In this document: positions 30,993 to 43,077 of the stretch, in pieces | Numbering within the stretch: position 1 is the stretch's first letter | How the letters are laid out: every line of letters begins with the position of its first letter | NCBI RefSeq assembly: GCF_000143535.2 | Contig: NC_037310.1 | Span: 3,906,001-3,970,000, forward strand | Reading direction: 5' to 3' | DNA: 64,000 nt | Source: Botrytis cinerea B05.10 | Lineage: Eukaryota > Ascomycota > Leotiomycetes > Helotiales > Sclerotiniaceae | Made by a program: the position numbers and the translations under genes | The notes under the pieces: model-generated | Told to the model about the DNA's origin: nothing | The model's database searches: none | The model's input: the letters and a program-made list of their open reading frames with translations, nothing else

Positions 30993-32365
30993 GATGATGA
31001 TATAATAGATAGGGATTAATTTAAACGATTGTATAGAGTGCAATGAAGAACTCTGGGTATGTAAAGTAGGTAGTGGTAGGAAGATTATATAATATGTATT
31101 GAAACAAGATGGAAGAGGCAAGAAGGGAAAACATGAGATACTTATTCAATTGCCAAGAACGACTATTACTATATTTACGAGTCCCTGACGTCTAACATAC
31201 ATACCTAGTCAATACCTACTTGCATGTGAGATGTCTTTTTTTCTCGTATTTTCGACGTCGTGTAAACACCGGACTGGGTTATCCGGAGTGTTCGTATTCA
31301 ACGTCATTTGTTTATGTAGCTTTGTACAAGTAAGATGAAGAATCTTTTCTAGAAGATCAGCAATATATGCTTGTAAAAGCATCTTGGCGTTACTATATAT
31401 AGCTCATATAACCAATTAGACAATCTGACAGCTGTGGAAATAGTGGGGCTGATCATCAAGGTTAATCTTATGGTTGGAATTTGTTCAGATGAATGGTTTA
31501 TGCTTAGTTTCTGTTGTGTAAATGGAAGATGGAAGGCGAAAAATGGATGCAACAACTATTGGATGTCGGCGGTGCTAGCTAGCGAGCTCGAGAGAAAAGG
31601 AGAAGAGGTATCAGCTGGACCAATCACGAGTCTTCGCGTACGACTGAGCTGGGCAGTGTTACTTGGTAATGGACTCATCGCAGTGTTCCGATATCCGAGT
31701 GATGATCATGGCTCCATTGTTTGCTCCTTCAGGAGACTGAGGCAAGAACATGTACAGAATTTCAGAGACTAGCATGAACCTACTACTGTTGGTGGGGCTT
31801 ATATTTGGTCGAATCGGCATTAAAAACAATCAGTAGCTTCGAAAGGGGTTCTCTGAAGTTGATACCTACCATCTTTCGTTACAAGACCCCCTTTCAAAAT
31901 CTAGCTGGATCATTGCTGTGCTGCACTCTACATGCTTCTTATAGTATGTTTCCATATTTGTCTATCTTTGGTAACAATCCCTAGTTTTCAAGACATCGAA
32001 CTCTTTGACACAATCGTATATTGGTTCTAGAAAACGAAAAAGGGGTCAAGACCCTCCTGTATATATTTTGCCGATAGTAGATTATTTTTCATTTCGACAT
32101 CCCGTCCTCGCATGCTATATTCCGAACTATTCGCCCAGTTAGATCTAAGGATCTTCAACGCATTGAAGCATTGACACGCGCTTGAGAATAGTAAGCAAAA
32201 TCAACAGTGAGAGACGTCGGCTTGGCCATTTTGACCTCTTAGTTCTAGAACAGGAGAGATTGAATCGAACGCCAAGCCCAATGCAAGACACCTTCATCCC
32301 ATATGATACATAGACGTTCATTTATTTCTTTTCTTTTCGCCCCCTTCCTCATCCGCACCCACTGC
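30993..32365. other. Intergenic, upstream of GH17
   Basis: About 1.37 kb between two minus-strand genes; includes the GH17 promoter. A plus-strand frame at 31434-31772 lacks features and is not supported. Confidence 0.5.
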
Positions 32366-33281
32366 TCATTTCCTTATCATGAATGATGTCCAACCGCCAG
32401 ACTTCGGCTTTTGCTCTTCCCCATCAGTCCCTATCCTATCCAGCGGTCCACCATTTCTTTGTCTCTCCTTCTCTGCCTCAAATGCAGACTTCGCCTTATT
32501 TTGTATTGCCATTTTCTTCTCCTCGATCGCTCTTAGAACATCACTTTCCCTCTCCCCGAGAGTATCATCCTCTTCGCTCAATGCCTCATATCCTAACCTT
32601 CTCTCACTGGTCCCTACATCGTCTCCCTCTTCTTCTTTCTTAAGGCCCGAAAACAACCAGTCCTTACTTTTCTTCCATGCTCCAGGGGCCTTCTTTTTGG
32701 CCTCTTCCGCAATTTTGACCTTCTGTTCCCGTTCCTTTTCTCTGTTCAAAAACTCTATCTGTGATTCGGTTGCAATGCCAGATGCTGCGGCAGCTTGTGC
32801 ACTCTCAAGTGCCATGGCATATTTGAATTTCTGTTCTGCGTAAAACTCGGCGCGCTTTTTGCGATTATATACCATCATATCTCCCAATGCATAGACTGTG
32901 ACGCCACCGGCAATAACTAAAAGAAATCAATAAGTACATGTACAGCCTAAGCTACCAGGTCCTCCAGAGTCGAACCAAGAGCAATAGATTCCCAATTGGA
33001 ACCAGAGAACGATGCGGGGAAAACATACATGTAAGTCCAATCAGACTGAAAGCTGTAAACCTGTGCGCCTTGTCCGCCCATACTCTTCCCCTCAGAAGGA
33101 ACTTATCAAATGTCGAAATTTGTGCATCTCTAGCTTTATCTGCCGCAGCTCTTAACCTCCTAACTCTCTGTTGCGGTGTCTCTCCTGGTGGTCCTGGATT
33201 TCTTGATACGGGTTTTGGTTTTGTAGCAGCGTGTGGGGTCGTCGACGTAAATCGTGTTGCATCCGTTGCTGAGCGCGCCAT
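32366..33281 (-). CDS. COX14-type cytochrome oxidase assembly protein (267 aa)
   Basis: Exons 33281-33029 and 32916-32366; the 112-nt intron (GTATGT...TTTTAG) joins in phase. N-terminus MARSATDATRFTSTTPHAAT, then the conserved block GETPQQRVRRLRAAADKARDAQISTFDK. A hydrophobic segment HRFTAFSLIGLTFIAGGVTVYALGD ends in MMVYNRKKRAEF. This pattern is the fungal version of the COX14/cytochrome c oxidase assembly family, a single-helix inner mitochondrial membrane protein that helps translate and assemble Cox1. The long charged, coiled-coil-like C-terminus (about 170 aa) is additional to the small yeast protein and is common in moulds. Divergent from the DUF2458 gene. Confidence 0.75.
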
Positions 33282-33779
33282 CCTTTGAAAATATTAATTA
33301 GGAGGATTGGGAATTGGAAATATCGTAGTCTGTTGGTTTCGTCGTATTAAATTGGAGGATTTCGATGAAACTTTCATTATCGAATGATTTTTTTCGAGAT
33401 GTCAATGACCGGTGGGATTTCTTAGCGGCGGGTCATTCCGCATCCCTGCAATAACCTTTACTATGGCATACGGCATACCACACAGACTGGATGGATGATG
33501 GACACAGGAAGCTCTTGGAACAATTCAATAGTCGAGTATCGGTTCAATTCAATTCACTTCAATTCGCTTCCAAACCAATTCACACATTTCCGATACGGCA
33601 TCTATAGGTATCAACGTCAAGAACTATTTGTCCTCTGAGATTCATGAAGGATACTTGCAAGGACGATGATATAACTTGAACTTTGCGATATCTACAACCT
33701 TTCGTCCTCCCTCCAGTCAACATCATCCCCAATCACGAAAGGATAAGCCATACAAATTTGAATTCATTAATCCGCCAAA
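33282..33779. promoter_or_regulatory. Divergent promoter, COX14-like and DUF2458 genes
   Basis: A 498-bp divergent spacer, with a repeated CAATTCA/CAATTCG word around 33535-33590. No further element is recognised. Confidence 0.4.
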
Positions 33780-34701
33780 ATGTCTTCCAATAATGCAACT
33801 CCAGATCTTGCTTCCGTGATGGAAATCTTAGCAAATCTAGCAAAAGCCAAGAATCAACAACAAGCTCAACCTTCCACGCAAACAGCTTCAGCTCAAACAC
33901 CGGATGTCACGTCACATGGGCAAGCAATCCAACAACAACGACAACAATGGTCTCAGTCTGTGGCCCCTCCAATGACACATCGTGAATCTGGTCAGCTTCA
34001 AGCTCAAGTGCAGTCTATCAATAATCCAAAGGCCGTTGATCCAGCGACCATCATTGACTGGAGTGCGGGCTTGCGATGTGTTATGAGGACGATGAATAAG
34101 CACGATCATGTACTCCAGGAAATTCGAAAGGTTAGTTCTATATGCTATCAGCAGTTTGAGTTGCTCTAGGAGCTAGTTGTAAAGCATTTCACTTGAGCTT
34201 ACGCATACATAGATGATCAAAGTGCAACACGAGCATGAAGAGCAATGGTGGAAGTCAAGAGAAGCTCTTATAGAGCGACAAGCCGCTAGGAAGGAAGGAC
34301 AAAAGAAATTAGAAGAGGTGTTGTGAGTTGTCCTATGTTGATTGAGTTCCCGTGATGCAAATAGCTAACTTCCATATAGGAAAGCAGTAGGTGGGGCCAC
34401 ATCAAGCGGGGCATCTAACACCAGTCCTGAAGAATTGGCAAGAGAGCTAGAGACATTCGATATGAAAGTTTACAAAGCTCAAACTCAAATGGTCAGAGAG
34501 ATGAATGGAAAATTGAGGAATTTAGGAATACCATTCTTTGGGACGAAGAGTGAGCTGGTTAGAATTCCTGGAAAGCATGATGCCACGAATAGGGCGGGGA
34601 CGGCTAGCACGGAGGGGGAGAAAGATATGATTGATGAGGATGAGTTGGTGGAGCTGCAGAAGAAAATGCTTAATATCCTGGAAGATATGTGCAATGACTG
34701 A
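33780..34701 (+). CDS. DUF2458-family protein (260 aa, three exons)
   Basis: Exons 33780-34130, 34213-34322, 34380-34701; introns GTTAGT...ATAG (82 nt) and GTGAGT...TATAG with branch GCTAAC (57 nt), all in phase. The N-terminus is Gln/Ala/Thr-rich and disordered. Then come DPATIIDWSAGLRCVMRTM, QWWKSREALIERQAARKEGQKKLEEVL, and a helical end ELARELETFDMKVYKAQTQMVREM with LGIPFFG. I recognise this as the fungal DUF2458 family, of unknown function, predicted coiled coil. No signal peptide or membrane helix. Confidence 0.75.
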
Positions 34702-36282
34702 GCTGGGTCGCAACAAATCACACAAGCATGTTTCGAATGAGCTTTTTTGTTGCATGTCGTCAGGAAGAACTCCTTCCATAAAATTTGACCAAATGGAGAA
34801 ATTAAGGGATAGGAAGCAAGTCAAAATGTTTGATTTGAAATCCCGAGTCATTTCAACATCAATGCCAAGGTCGGGAGTATTATTTCATGCATATATTTTA
34901 CCGTGATAACAGATCACTTCACAGAAATTATATCTACCGCACCCATTCATATCGATATCTTGGAGAGTATCCCAGGAGTATTACGGGCACTACAGACAAT
35001 AATCATATTTCAAATTACCATATCGACCTGCATCTAGATTTCGGACTTCGAATTCCATATTCCGAGCTCGAAGAATGAGTGTTATTGGCGGAAATAATAA
35101 ATAACATGATTCTATGGCTGGAAGAAGACGTTCCGTATTACTTTTCCGGATGCGGATGAAGCTGCTGCGGTTGCGTGATATCCCGCTCCTAAGGCTGGAA
35201 GCGAGACGGTTGAGGCTGGGATGTTTAATAGCCCCTGTTGGTTTTGATATCACTCCAATTGAGTAAGTTAGACCATGCGAGGATAAGTTTTGGTAGTCCG
35301 AAGTTCATGGAAAATGTGTATTCTTCTAGGCCATGTACATATAACAGATATCTATTAGTGTGGAAACAATACTGTGTGTAGTTTGTCTATTGAAACCAAG
35401 GGAATGGTGGGCTAATTGGGATGAGATGAGCGAGAATCAGTCTTACAATAATGTCGTTAGTCTTTCTTGGCTAAGTTGACCTTTCATATTACATTCCTCT
35501 GAACGCAGATTAACAGGTATCTATTGGAGAAAATTGAAGTGTTGGGATTTGTATACCCTGGTTCAAGTGTCCAATCGGATCTTCACACGATGCATGAAAA
35601 TCATCCTGCATTCCACAGCGCATTATTTCAATCATCCAGTTGGTATTCATTCTCGTGTTAAAAATTGTTCTTCTGAACATGTCAATATCAAAAATGTAAT
35701 CACAATAACAATCATAATCACAGTCATAGTTCATGGGAGTAAAGTGGTTGAAAAGAACTTATTTTCAACAAACTATCTATACACAACCCGAAGCTCAAAA
35801 AGCCTCAACCAAATCCCTTCCCAATCACGTTGTGAAATGCCAATATTTACTCAGATTTAAGTTTTCCACCCCCGTTTCCAAAGAACTTTATACATCACTA
35901 AATGCCAGGGGTATATCAGCCCTTCCTTTTCCCATGCCATGAAGTAATGCCAAATCTCTTCCCACAATTATCTCCGAACTTCATTTCCGCCCCGCATGTC
36001 GTTATTTGATATTTCCTCCAACTAGTAACAATGTCTCGAGGAAGTACAGAAGGTGTGTCAAATTTTTTTCTCCGATTTTCAATTCCATAATGCCGCCCTT
36101 ATACCATCAAGTTGATGTTTGTCGGGTCCTGAGACTTTCCCTGGATTCGTCCTTTAGTGATGATGACTCTTTAGTCAAGAGGCCCGTATCTTGGGAAAAC
36201 TGATGAGTGAGGAGATTTTTTAGTCGAGTAAACCCTTGAGTGAGAAGCGGACTTGAGTTGTGCCGCCGATGAGATAGAGTTT
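34702..36282. other. Convergent intergenic region
   Basis: About 1.6 kb, AT-rich, with no supported gene. A CA/TA-rich stretch around 35690-35730 (ATCACAATAACAATCATAATC) is low complexity. Confidence 0.45.
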
Positions 36283-37530
36283 TTAGGAGGAATCCGCACC
36301 TGGCCACGCTTGATCAACGTTCTTTCCAGGCCAGATGACATCATTGACATTTTCATATCTATCAATGATGGTATGAGTCTTTCGCATTTCAAAAGGCCAT
36401 GGATATAGTTCGCCAGTGGTGATGTTTCTCATATCCGGTTTATTTTTTTCGGCATCGCGAACATAATGATCCTTAAAGTCATCTCTCCAGGTCTTCCTAG
36501 CTTGGATTCCGTCAACGGTCTTGAGGATTCCTTCAAGTGACTCGTCTGGAATAGTGGAAGAGGTCGCGGTGGGCTTAAAGATTACCAGTGTCTCGGCATT
36601 CGGATCTAAAGCTTTGCCACATGCAATCATAGCAGCCGGATCGATATTTTTGGAGATTGGAGTTTCTTTCAAAACTTGAGTTGCAGAATTTTTGAAGACG
36701 GCGCCAGTGCGCTGGCTGTTCGGCTCGGATGATTGCAGAATTTGGATGGTAAATGGTGTCCCGAATTTCTCTCTGTCTAGGATCTGATCGGCCATCGTGT
36801 TGATCCGACGAGTGAGGAGATCTGCTGCGTCCGCCGAAGTTGATTGATTGTTCTCATGGAAACTTGATGTGGGAGTGTGATAGCAGAGTTCCTTGCAAGG
36901 GAAGCTTGTTTCTATGAATCGAGTGATGTCTCCGCAACCGACATATGAGTCGCCCCAACCTGGTACAACTGTGAGTCTGTCAAGTTGCAGTCCTTGTAAA
37001 ACCTGTAGTCCGTACAATTGTTCTTCGTCCTCGACAGCCTCAGGGGCATCAGGCTCCTCACTCTTCATGCGAATGCGAACATTGCGGATTTGGCTGATGG
37101 TAGAAATTGGTAGAAGGGAGAACTTGTCCAGCAGTGGGAAACTATCCTCAAAATCGAAGAGGACTCGATTGATCCAAATGTTGCTAGTTTCTTGGTACAT
37201 TTGTTTGCAAACGCGGAGAATAGCGAGTGCGTTACGGGCTGGCAGAACCTTGCGGTATTCACATCTGATTTGTCGGTGTCCGAATGTGAGACGAGTTGAG
37301 TCAAGCAGATGATCGAAAATCATATCTCGCAACTCCTTTGGTAGATTCAAGAGGTGAGATTTGGTCTTTGGGCCCGAGGTCCTAGTCATGACTTGACAGT
37401 TATTTCTTAGTGGTGATCGAGAGCGGTAGGAACTCTGTTGATTTCTGCGAGGTGATCTGGAACGTGAATCTCTTCTGTGTTTAGAATCGCGTTGGTTGTT
37501 CATGTTGTTATTGGAAGATGATCTAGGCAT
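36283..37530 (-). CDS. F-box-like/2EXR-related protein with RS-rich N-terminus (415 aa)
   Basis: The first 45 residues are Arg/Ser/Asn-rich (SRSRSPRRNQQSSYRSRSP), as in RNA-processing proteins or simply disordered. Residues 60-76, LLNLPKELRDMIFDHLL, form an F-box-like helix pair; ILRVCKQMYQETSNIW follows and is the typical second block of this large ascomycete group. Such proteins may be SCF adaptors, but the family function is unproven. One exon. A weak GTGCGG donor near the stop could extend the C-terminus by splicing to about 36206; I prefer the simple model. It starts close to the gene-poor stretch at 37.5-40.2 kb. Confidence 0.68.
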   Translation of the reverse strand: MPRSSSNNNMNNQRDSKHRRDSRSRSPRRNQQSSYRSRSPLRNNCQVMTRTSGPKTKSHLLNLPKELRDMIFDHLLDSTRLTFGHRQIRCEYRKVLPARNALAILRVCKQMYQETSNIWINRVLFDFEDSFPLLDKFSLLPISTISQIRNVRIRMKSEEPDAPEAVEDEEQLYGLQVLQGLQLDRLTVVPGWGDSYVGCGDITRFIETSFPCKELCYHTPTSSFHENNQSTSADAADLLTRRINTMADQILDREKFGTPFTIQILQSSEPNSQRTGAVFKNSATQVLKETPISKNIDPAAMIACGKALDPNAETLVIFKPTATSSTIPDESLEGILKTVDGIQARKTWRDDFKDHYVRDAEKNKPDMRNITTGELYPWPFEMRKTHTIIDRYENVNDVIWPGKNVDQAWPGADSS

Positions 37531-40163
37531 CGTAGAAGTTGCTCTATCGAGTGTTGGTAGATGTGAGACTGTTATTTGAATGTTTGAATTGATTCTTGTT
37601 ATCGGTAGAGTTTGTTTGGTAAATGATTGTAGGTAGTAGTGTACGAAAAGATTTAGGAGGAATAGGGGGAAAAATATCCCTTATAAACAGAAATGAAATG
37701 GCCTTGAAAGCTCGCTTGCAGTGCAAGCTACGGTACTTTACCAATCATCTAGGCAGTATAGACCGTAAACATGTTCTTAAGTTCGCGCAAGGCAGCTACC
37801 TGACCAAATGTTAGCAATGACCAAGGCTAAAGTCTCGCTTAATTTTTTGAAGGGGGGTTAAAATGACTATATTGAGGGCTTCTGAAACATTCTTTCTTGT
37901 TAAGGAACTCGCGTGAGACTAAAATTTAGCCGTACATGAGCAAATTGAAGGCCAAAATCTCATTTGTTTGTAATCAGGGGAGGAAATTGGAGGTACGGTT
38001 GCAGAAATGCGTGTTAGCTAGCATGCACTACACACTACTTGTACGGTTGCTTGTATGAATATGAGCGTGCATATCCCTTTTATGTGATCAGAGAACGAGA
38101 ATTAGTAATCATCAGACCTCGACACTCGTACGGTAATACTTTGAAATTTAGCGAGTCAGTAGGTAGATAGTGGTTGACGGAGGGTGAGAGACGAAACAGA
38201 AGAATAAGGAAGAACTCGCCTTAGATGAAGCGAGCAGTGAAACATAAAGTCGTCTCTTTGGAGATGGGGGACTAATAGTAACTTCATTGATTCGTGCTTC
38301 TAGTCATGAGCTTTACTATTTTCTTGTGTATTCTCCTCTCACCACATTGCCATCCGCTCCTGTCACCACTCTTCGTTGCCTTCGGTCAATTAGAAACCGC
38401 ACCGCCGAAATCCTCGCGAATGCATTTACGGATGCAGTTCTGTTTACTCACGGCATGCATAAGCTTACAGGTGTGCATGTACTATGAGGACTTGCGACAA
38501 AGATCAAACATGTCAGAAAGTCTGATTGAGAGTCTATGCCAACATTACAGCTCTACATTAATCGAATACTTACACGCTATGGTGGCCTCTTTGATAAGTC
38601 CAAGCTGAATTCCTACGTTCAGGGGGCAAAAGGGTGACGGGGCAAATGTGCCAATTCGTGCTAAGCATCGGGATACTTGGCGAGGCCTCCACCGAATAGT
38701 TACATGTACAAGACGGGATATTTTCCTGGGGAACCCCTGAAGTAGAGGCTTCTAAACGCTTTGCTTATAAGTTCGCGATTTTACCCTCCTTATGAGAAAT
38801 GTATTATCATCTGATAAGAGCATTTTGAGTTTCTAATTTCATCCTACGCCTCCTCTGAATTCTATTCAATGATCTAAGATTTTGCAACCTACTACAACAT
38901 GACTGCTGACAACAAAATCTCCTTTTTGTGTCCGATAGGGCACGGAAATCCTGACAGATGGTATGTTCATTGGGAATCAATTGATGCCGCTTGATGCTGA
39001 TACTCTCGCCAGTAGTCCAGAAGACGACAAGTCATCGACATCTTCCTTAAAGGCTTTCAATGACACGCATGATACTCTTTTCATTCCATTCCCTGGCATT
39101 TCCAATGCTTTCTCTTTGGTCAATTCTCTGATATGTTCAAGGCTTAACTATTCCAAGACCACGAAACACAATTTGTGTCCAAGAATATCTTGGAGAAAGT
39201 TCTACACAATCGGCTTGTTCTACAAACGGTACTTCTGAGGCTACGCGCGAGTCTCAAGGTCTCGTAGCTCGATTGAAGAAAAATGAACCGTGGAATTTTC
39301 GATATCAAAAGACAGAAGAGACTCTTGCAGATGATTTTTGCGAAGGAATGGAAAGACTCGGCATTGGGAGGGCTCGGCAAGTCGACAATATTGCCGATCA
39401 CTTCAGCTGTGTTGGAACATCCAGTGTTTCAGTTGCCGCGAGCATGAATGTGGATTGGAAGATTGATATTAATGTGCAAGATGATACACATGAGCAGTAT
39501 TAGCATCAGAGGCCATCATATTTTGTGCGATATTCAATTACGTATGTCGGTGATGGAAATCCTGAACAACAGACTCAACTTAACCGGCGTTGTTTCAATC
39601 GTAAGAGAAATATTATCCAATGGGGGGGGGGGGTTCAATTGTTACATGGGCGGCCTCTTGAAATCACCCGAGCTTGCGTTGTAGGTTGTTTAAAGTTTGC
39701 TTCTAACCGACGCGCTGAAGGCTGCACCTACACCTTTGGAATTTCATTCAAGGTTTCCTTAATCTGCCTTCCTGCCAAAGCGGGGGTTTTTTTCCCTTAA
39801 CACATTAGGACCGGTATGTGCTTAGCGAAAAGGTTTTTCCCTGTATTCTAGAAGGAAGGCAGATTTAGGTACAATATACATTTGATTTTTGAAATCCAAT
39901 CGCAATCATTCATTGAGCTTGACATGACAATAGCCAATTTGATCACACATTTCGAACACTAATCCGTCGTTCATCAATTCATTCATGAATTTCTGTAAGA
40001 TATAGAACTAGGTGTTACATTGAAAACTTTGAATTTTAAAAGGTTACTGGAATATACTAGCTCCGGGCGGAATATGAGCTCGTGACTCTGGACTTCTATA
40101 TAACCAACTAAACTTCAGACACTGGGCATTGAGAGATTGGAATTGAAACCAAAAAATGATTGC
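37531..40163. other. Gene-poor region with probable decayed gene
   Basis: About 2.6 kb. The only coding-like signal is at 38899-39503 (separate entry). A run of 12 G at 39622-39633 is a notable homopolymer. Otherwise nothing is supported. Confidence 0.45.
38899..39503 (+). pseudogene. Probable decayed or unresolved gene
   Basis: Starts with ATG reading MTADNKISFLCPIGHGNPDRW. A GTATGT donor follows, and CGCCAG at about 39015 would continue as SPEDDKSSTSSLKAFNDTHD. Further on (39150-39503) another frame reads ARLKKNEPWNFRYQKTEETL to DTHEQY and stops. No intron with correct phase joins the second and third parts. The reading is protein-like but broken. No family recognised. It may be a pseudogene or carry an unusual intron. 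Confidence 0.3.
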
Positions 40164-41339
40164 TCATCTCTGCTCTGAAGGCTTGATAGGCTTGGAACTC
40201 TCAACCCAATCGAATGTTCCCAAAACTTGCGTTAACCAGACATCTTTAGCACCATCTGGAATATCGTGCTCAGTATCTTGGTCCTCGCCAAACTGTGAAC
40301 CGCTCAAAAAGGTGTGCGGAAATCCTGGATCAAAACGACTCGCTCTATCAATCTTGGCTATGTCATCATCAGTCAAAACAAGCTTGAGGGCTTCGACATT
40401 GCCCTTGATATGTTCAACCTTGCGACCACCAACGAGCGGAAAGACATATGGAGCCTTTTGCATGATGTATGCCATGGCAATGCTTGTAATATTGGTGTTC
40501 TTGGAGACTGCAATGTCATCCAATACTTTCGACATTCGCTTTTCAAAAATTGAAGGCTTGCCTTGACGACCAGGATTACTTTTCTCACGCTCCTTGAAGG
40601 TGGCTTCTGTTTGGAAACGTCCTTGGCCAAGAGTTCCCCATGGAATCAAGCCCATACCTTCGTCTTTACACATAGGAACGATATCTCGTTCGAAATCACG
40701 TTTGGCTGCATTCCATAGCCCTTGGTATACGACAAATTGACGGAGACCATGGTCTCTAGCATATTGATTTGCTTTCGCCACGACCCAAGCAGGAGTGTCG
40801 GACACACCCAGATAAGTGACTTTGCCGGAAGAAACGAGGTCATTGAGCGAAGTCATGAGTTCTGGAATGGTGGTTGCATAATCCCACCAATGTACATAGA
40901 GTAGGTCTATGTATTCGGTTTGAAGTCTCTTGAGTGATGTTTCAACGGAATGTCTGAGAGATTTGGTTCCGTTGCCTCCAAAGTTCGATTGGATTTTTCC
41001 AGGATGATGCTTCTGGTAAGGGGAGGAATATTTGGTGGCAAGAACCATTTCATCTCTGCAGTCCCTCGACTTCATCCATTCTCCAAGCCACTTCTCAGAT
41101 TGTCCTGATTGATATCCGTTGGCAGTATCGATGAAGTTACCACCTAGGCCTTTGAAAGTATCGAGAATTTCAAAAGAAGTTTCCTTATTGCACTCTCCCA
41201 AACGAGCCTTATCTGCGTCGCCGAAGTTCATGGCTCCAAGACAGATTGGAGAAACTCGCACGTTGGCTGTTGGAGCTAGTTGGCGATGGCGGAAGAGCAT
41301 AGACTCAGGTGCTGGTGCTGGTGGGAATGGTGGTGCCAT
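40164..41339 (-). CDS. Aldo-keto reductase, aryl-alcohol dehydrogenase/norsolorinic-acid-reductase type (391 aa)
   Basis: Single exon. The AKR catalytic tetrad is intact: Asp71 (NFIDTANGYQ), Tyr76, Lys103 (LATKYSS) and His150 (LLYVHWWD). The cofactor side follows the (beta/alpha)8 pattern to MAYIMQKAPYVFPLVGGRKVEH, with the Lys/Arg expected for NADPH. Family members reduce aryl aldehydes to alcohols or act in polyketide tailoring. Cytosolic; no signal peptide. It is divergently transcribed (685 bp) from a bZIP-like regulator, so that gene is a candidate local regulator. Length is standard for AAD-type enzymes. Confidence 0.9.
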   Translation of the reverse strand: MAPPFPPAPAPESMLFRHRQLAPTANVRVSPICLGAMNFGDADKARLGECNKETSFEILDTFKGLGGNFIDTANGYQSGQSEKWLGEWMKSRDCRDEMVLATKYSSPYQKHHPGKIQSNFGGNGTKSLRHSVETSLKRLQTEYIDLLYVHWWDYATTIPELMTSLNDLVSSGKVTYLGVSDTPAWVVAKANQYARDHGLRQFVVYQGLWNAAKRDFERDIVPMCKDEGMGLIPWGTLGQGRFQTEATFKEREKSNPGRQGKPSIFEKRMSKVLDDIAVSKNTNITSIAMAYIMQKAPYVFPLVGGRKVEHIKGNVEALKLVLTDDDIAKIDRASRFDPGFPHTFLSGSQFGEDQDTEHDIPDGAKDVWLTQVLGTFDWVESSKPIKPSEQR

Positions 41340-42024
41340 GTTGATGATTGTATGGGAAATTGAGATTAGACTTAAATTGGTGATGGAGTTGCGGTATGAA
41401 GAAGAACTTGACTCTGTGGCACTGATACATGTATCAAGAACACGGGATGGGAGGGAACTTTATACTTAGACAAGACTCTAGACAGGGCATCTGCCTACCA
41501 TATTTGCATCACACGCTTGGGGATACAGACGGAGTTTGGCCTCTCTAACTCCACGAGCAGCTTCTAGCATACATCTCCGTAGAGAATGTATTCATGCCAT
41601 AGTCTTTGACGGCATCGATAGACAAACACTTGTCGCCGGATTTTAGATATCGATGTTGCAACACCCTATTCATCCAGGCCCGCAATGGCCCCACTGAAGC
41701 ATCATTCATTGGTCGACGGCCTAGAACTGCCCATGACGTATGATAAGCAGCTTGCATAGAACTAATAAAGACCGAAAGAACTAATCAGTCGAAGTCGAAG
41801 TCGAAGTCGAGAAGGAGCAAGGCCCTTGTTCAAACTTAGCATTATCCTAGACTCTTGATTGGATCTCTCTAAATCTATCACCGACAATCTTACCCCTCCG
41901 GCTTCTTCAATCATCAATATGCCAGACGCCGTTTCCATTACCAAACCACAATCTCCAATTCCCGAAAGATTCATTCTCGATTTTCGGACGAAACATAGAC
42001 CGTCATCGAGAACTGATTTGCAAC
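41340..42024. promoter_or_regulatory. Divergent promoter, AKR and bZIP-like genes
   Basis: A 685-bp divergent spacer. A short tandem GAAGTC(GAAGTCGAAGTC) run lies at about 41787-41806. An in-frame ATG at 41919 with a possible GTCATC...GACCAG intron could give a longer bZIP N-terminus; this is uncertain. Confidence 0.45.
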
Positions 42025-43077
42025 ATGCCACTCAAAGTCGAGCTCACACGCATGTCTCAACAGACTGGGACCAGATGTATGGATGAGGATTGGACCGGCA
42101 CAAACGACACAGCAACTAGAAGAAAATTACAGAACCGCTTGAACCAGAGGATATACCGTGAGATCTATTCCTGCGCATTGTCGGTGTTAAGATTTGGTAT
42201 TTGCGAAAGTGGTTCTTGCTAACTCATTGTTTCGTACGTCCTGTCAGGTCAGAGACGCAAAGCTCCATCGAAAATTCGTGACGACCGCGAAAACGATTCT
42301 TTAATTGAAGCTCCACAGTCCCCAGAGCGATCAATCCTCGGTGAAGCCAAAAGAACATATTCTGCGAATCCGTTATCGATAACGAGCCTCCGTAACGAGA
42401 AGCAATCCGGTCAACTCGAGCAATCAAGCAATCCCTCTGCCAAACCATCGGCAGATATAAATATAAAGCAATGGACAACAGGTCGCGTGTCGAGAGTCCA
42501 AGGATTTTGTGGGATTCGGCTTATGCTGGCCGAATTCGAGAAAGAAGCTCGTAGGAACCATTCAATGGGCTCTCCACGAACAGATCAACTTCTCACCCTC
42601 ATTCAATTCAACGTTTTTCGCGCATTGATCAAAAACACGCGGACAATAGGTTGGAACTTGGATTGGCTAGACTGCATGATCGATCCTCTATCCCCGTGGC
42701 TCAATCTTTCCACAAAGATTGTGCCGGGCGCGCATTGTCCTCAAGCATTGTGTCCAACGAAGATTCAGCGCACAATCCCTCATCATCCATGGCTAGATCT
42801 TTGGCCAATTCCTCAAATGCGCGATAACCTATTGTTGCATGCTGAAAGTTACGATGAAGATCAATTGTGTAATGATCTAGTGGAATTTGGAGGTCTCATG
42901 AACGAACAGTCGGGCCTCATTGTTTGGGGAGAACCGTGGGATGTTTGGGGATGGGAGGTTAGTGAGACTTTCTTGAGGAATTGGGGATGGGCCGTCAAGG
43001 GTTGTGAAGAGTTATTGGCTTCGACGAATAAATGGAGGGCAAAAAGGGGAGAGGAAGCTCTTGTTTTCGAGGTCTGA
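42025..43077 (+). CDS. bZIP-like protein with DUF3425 C-terminus (320 aa, two exons)
   Basis: Exons 42025-42157 and 42248-43077; the 90-nt intron (GTGAGA...GTCAG) joins in the middle of the basic region, giving RRKLQNRLNQRIYRQRRK (residues 32-49). This is the bZIP basic motif in the variant (N-x-x-N-x-R) found with DUF3425. No heptad leucines follow; instead the linker is polar. The C-terminal half (LLTLIQFNVFRALIKNTRTI, HPWLDLWPIPQMRDNLL, FGGLMNEQSGLIVWGEPWD) is the DUF3425 domain. Probable nuclear transcription factor. The start could be 42025 or 42052. Divergent from the aldo-keto reductase. Confidence 0.82.

Noticed and set aside
31434..31772. Plus-strand frame of 112 codons
   Set aside because: No domain, no splice partner and no codon pattern distinguishing it from chance.
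39622..39633. Run of 12 G residues as a functional element
   Set aside because: A lone homopolymer without repeated G-tracts; not enough for a quadruplex claim and possibly sequence uncertainty.
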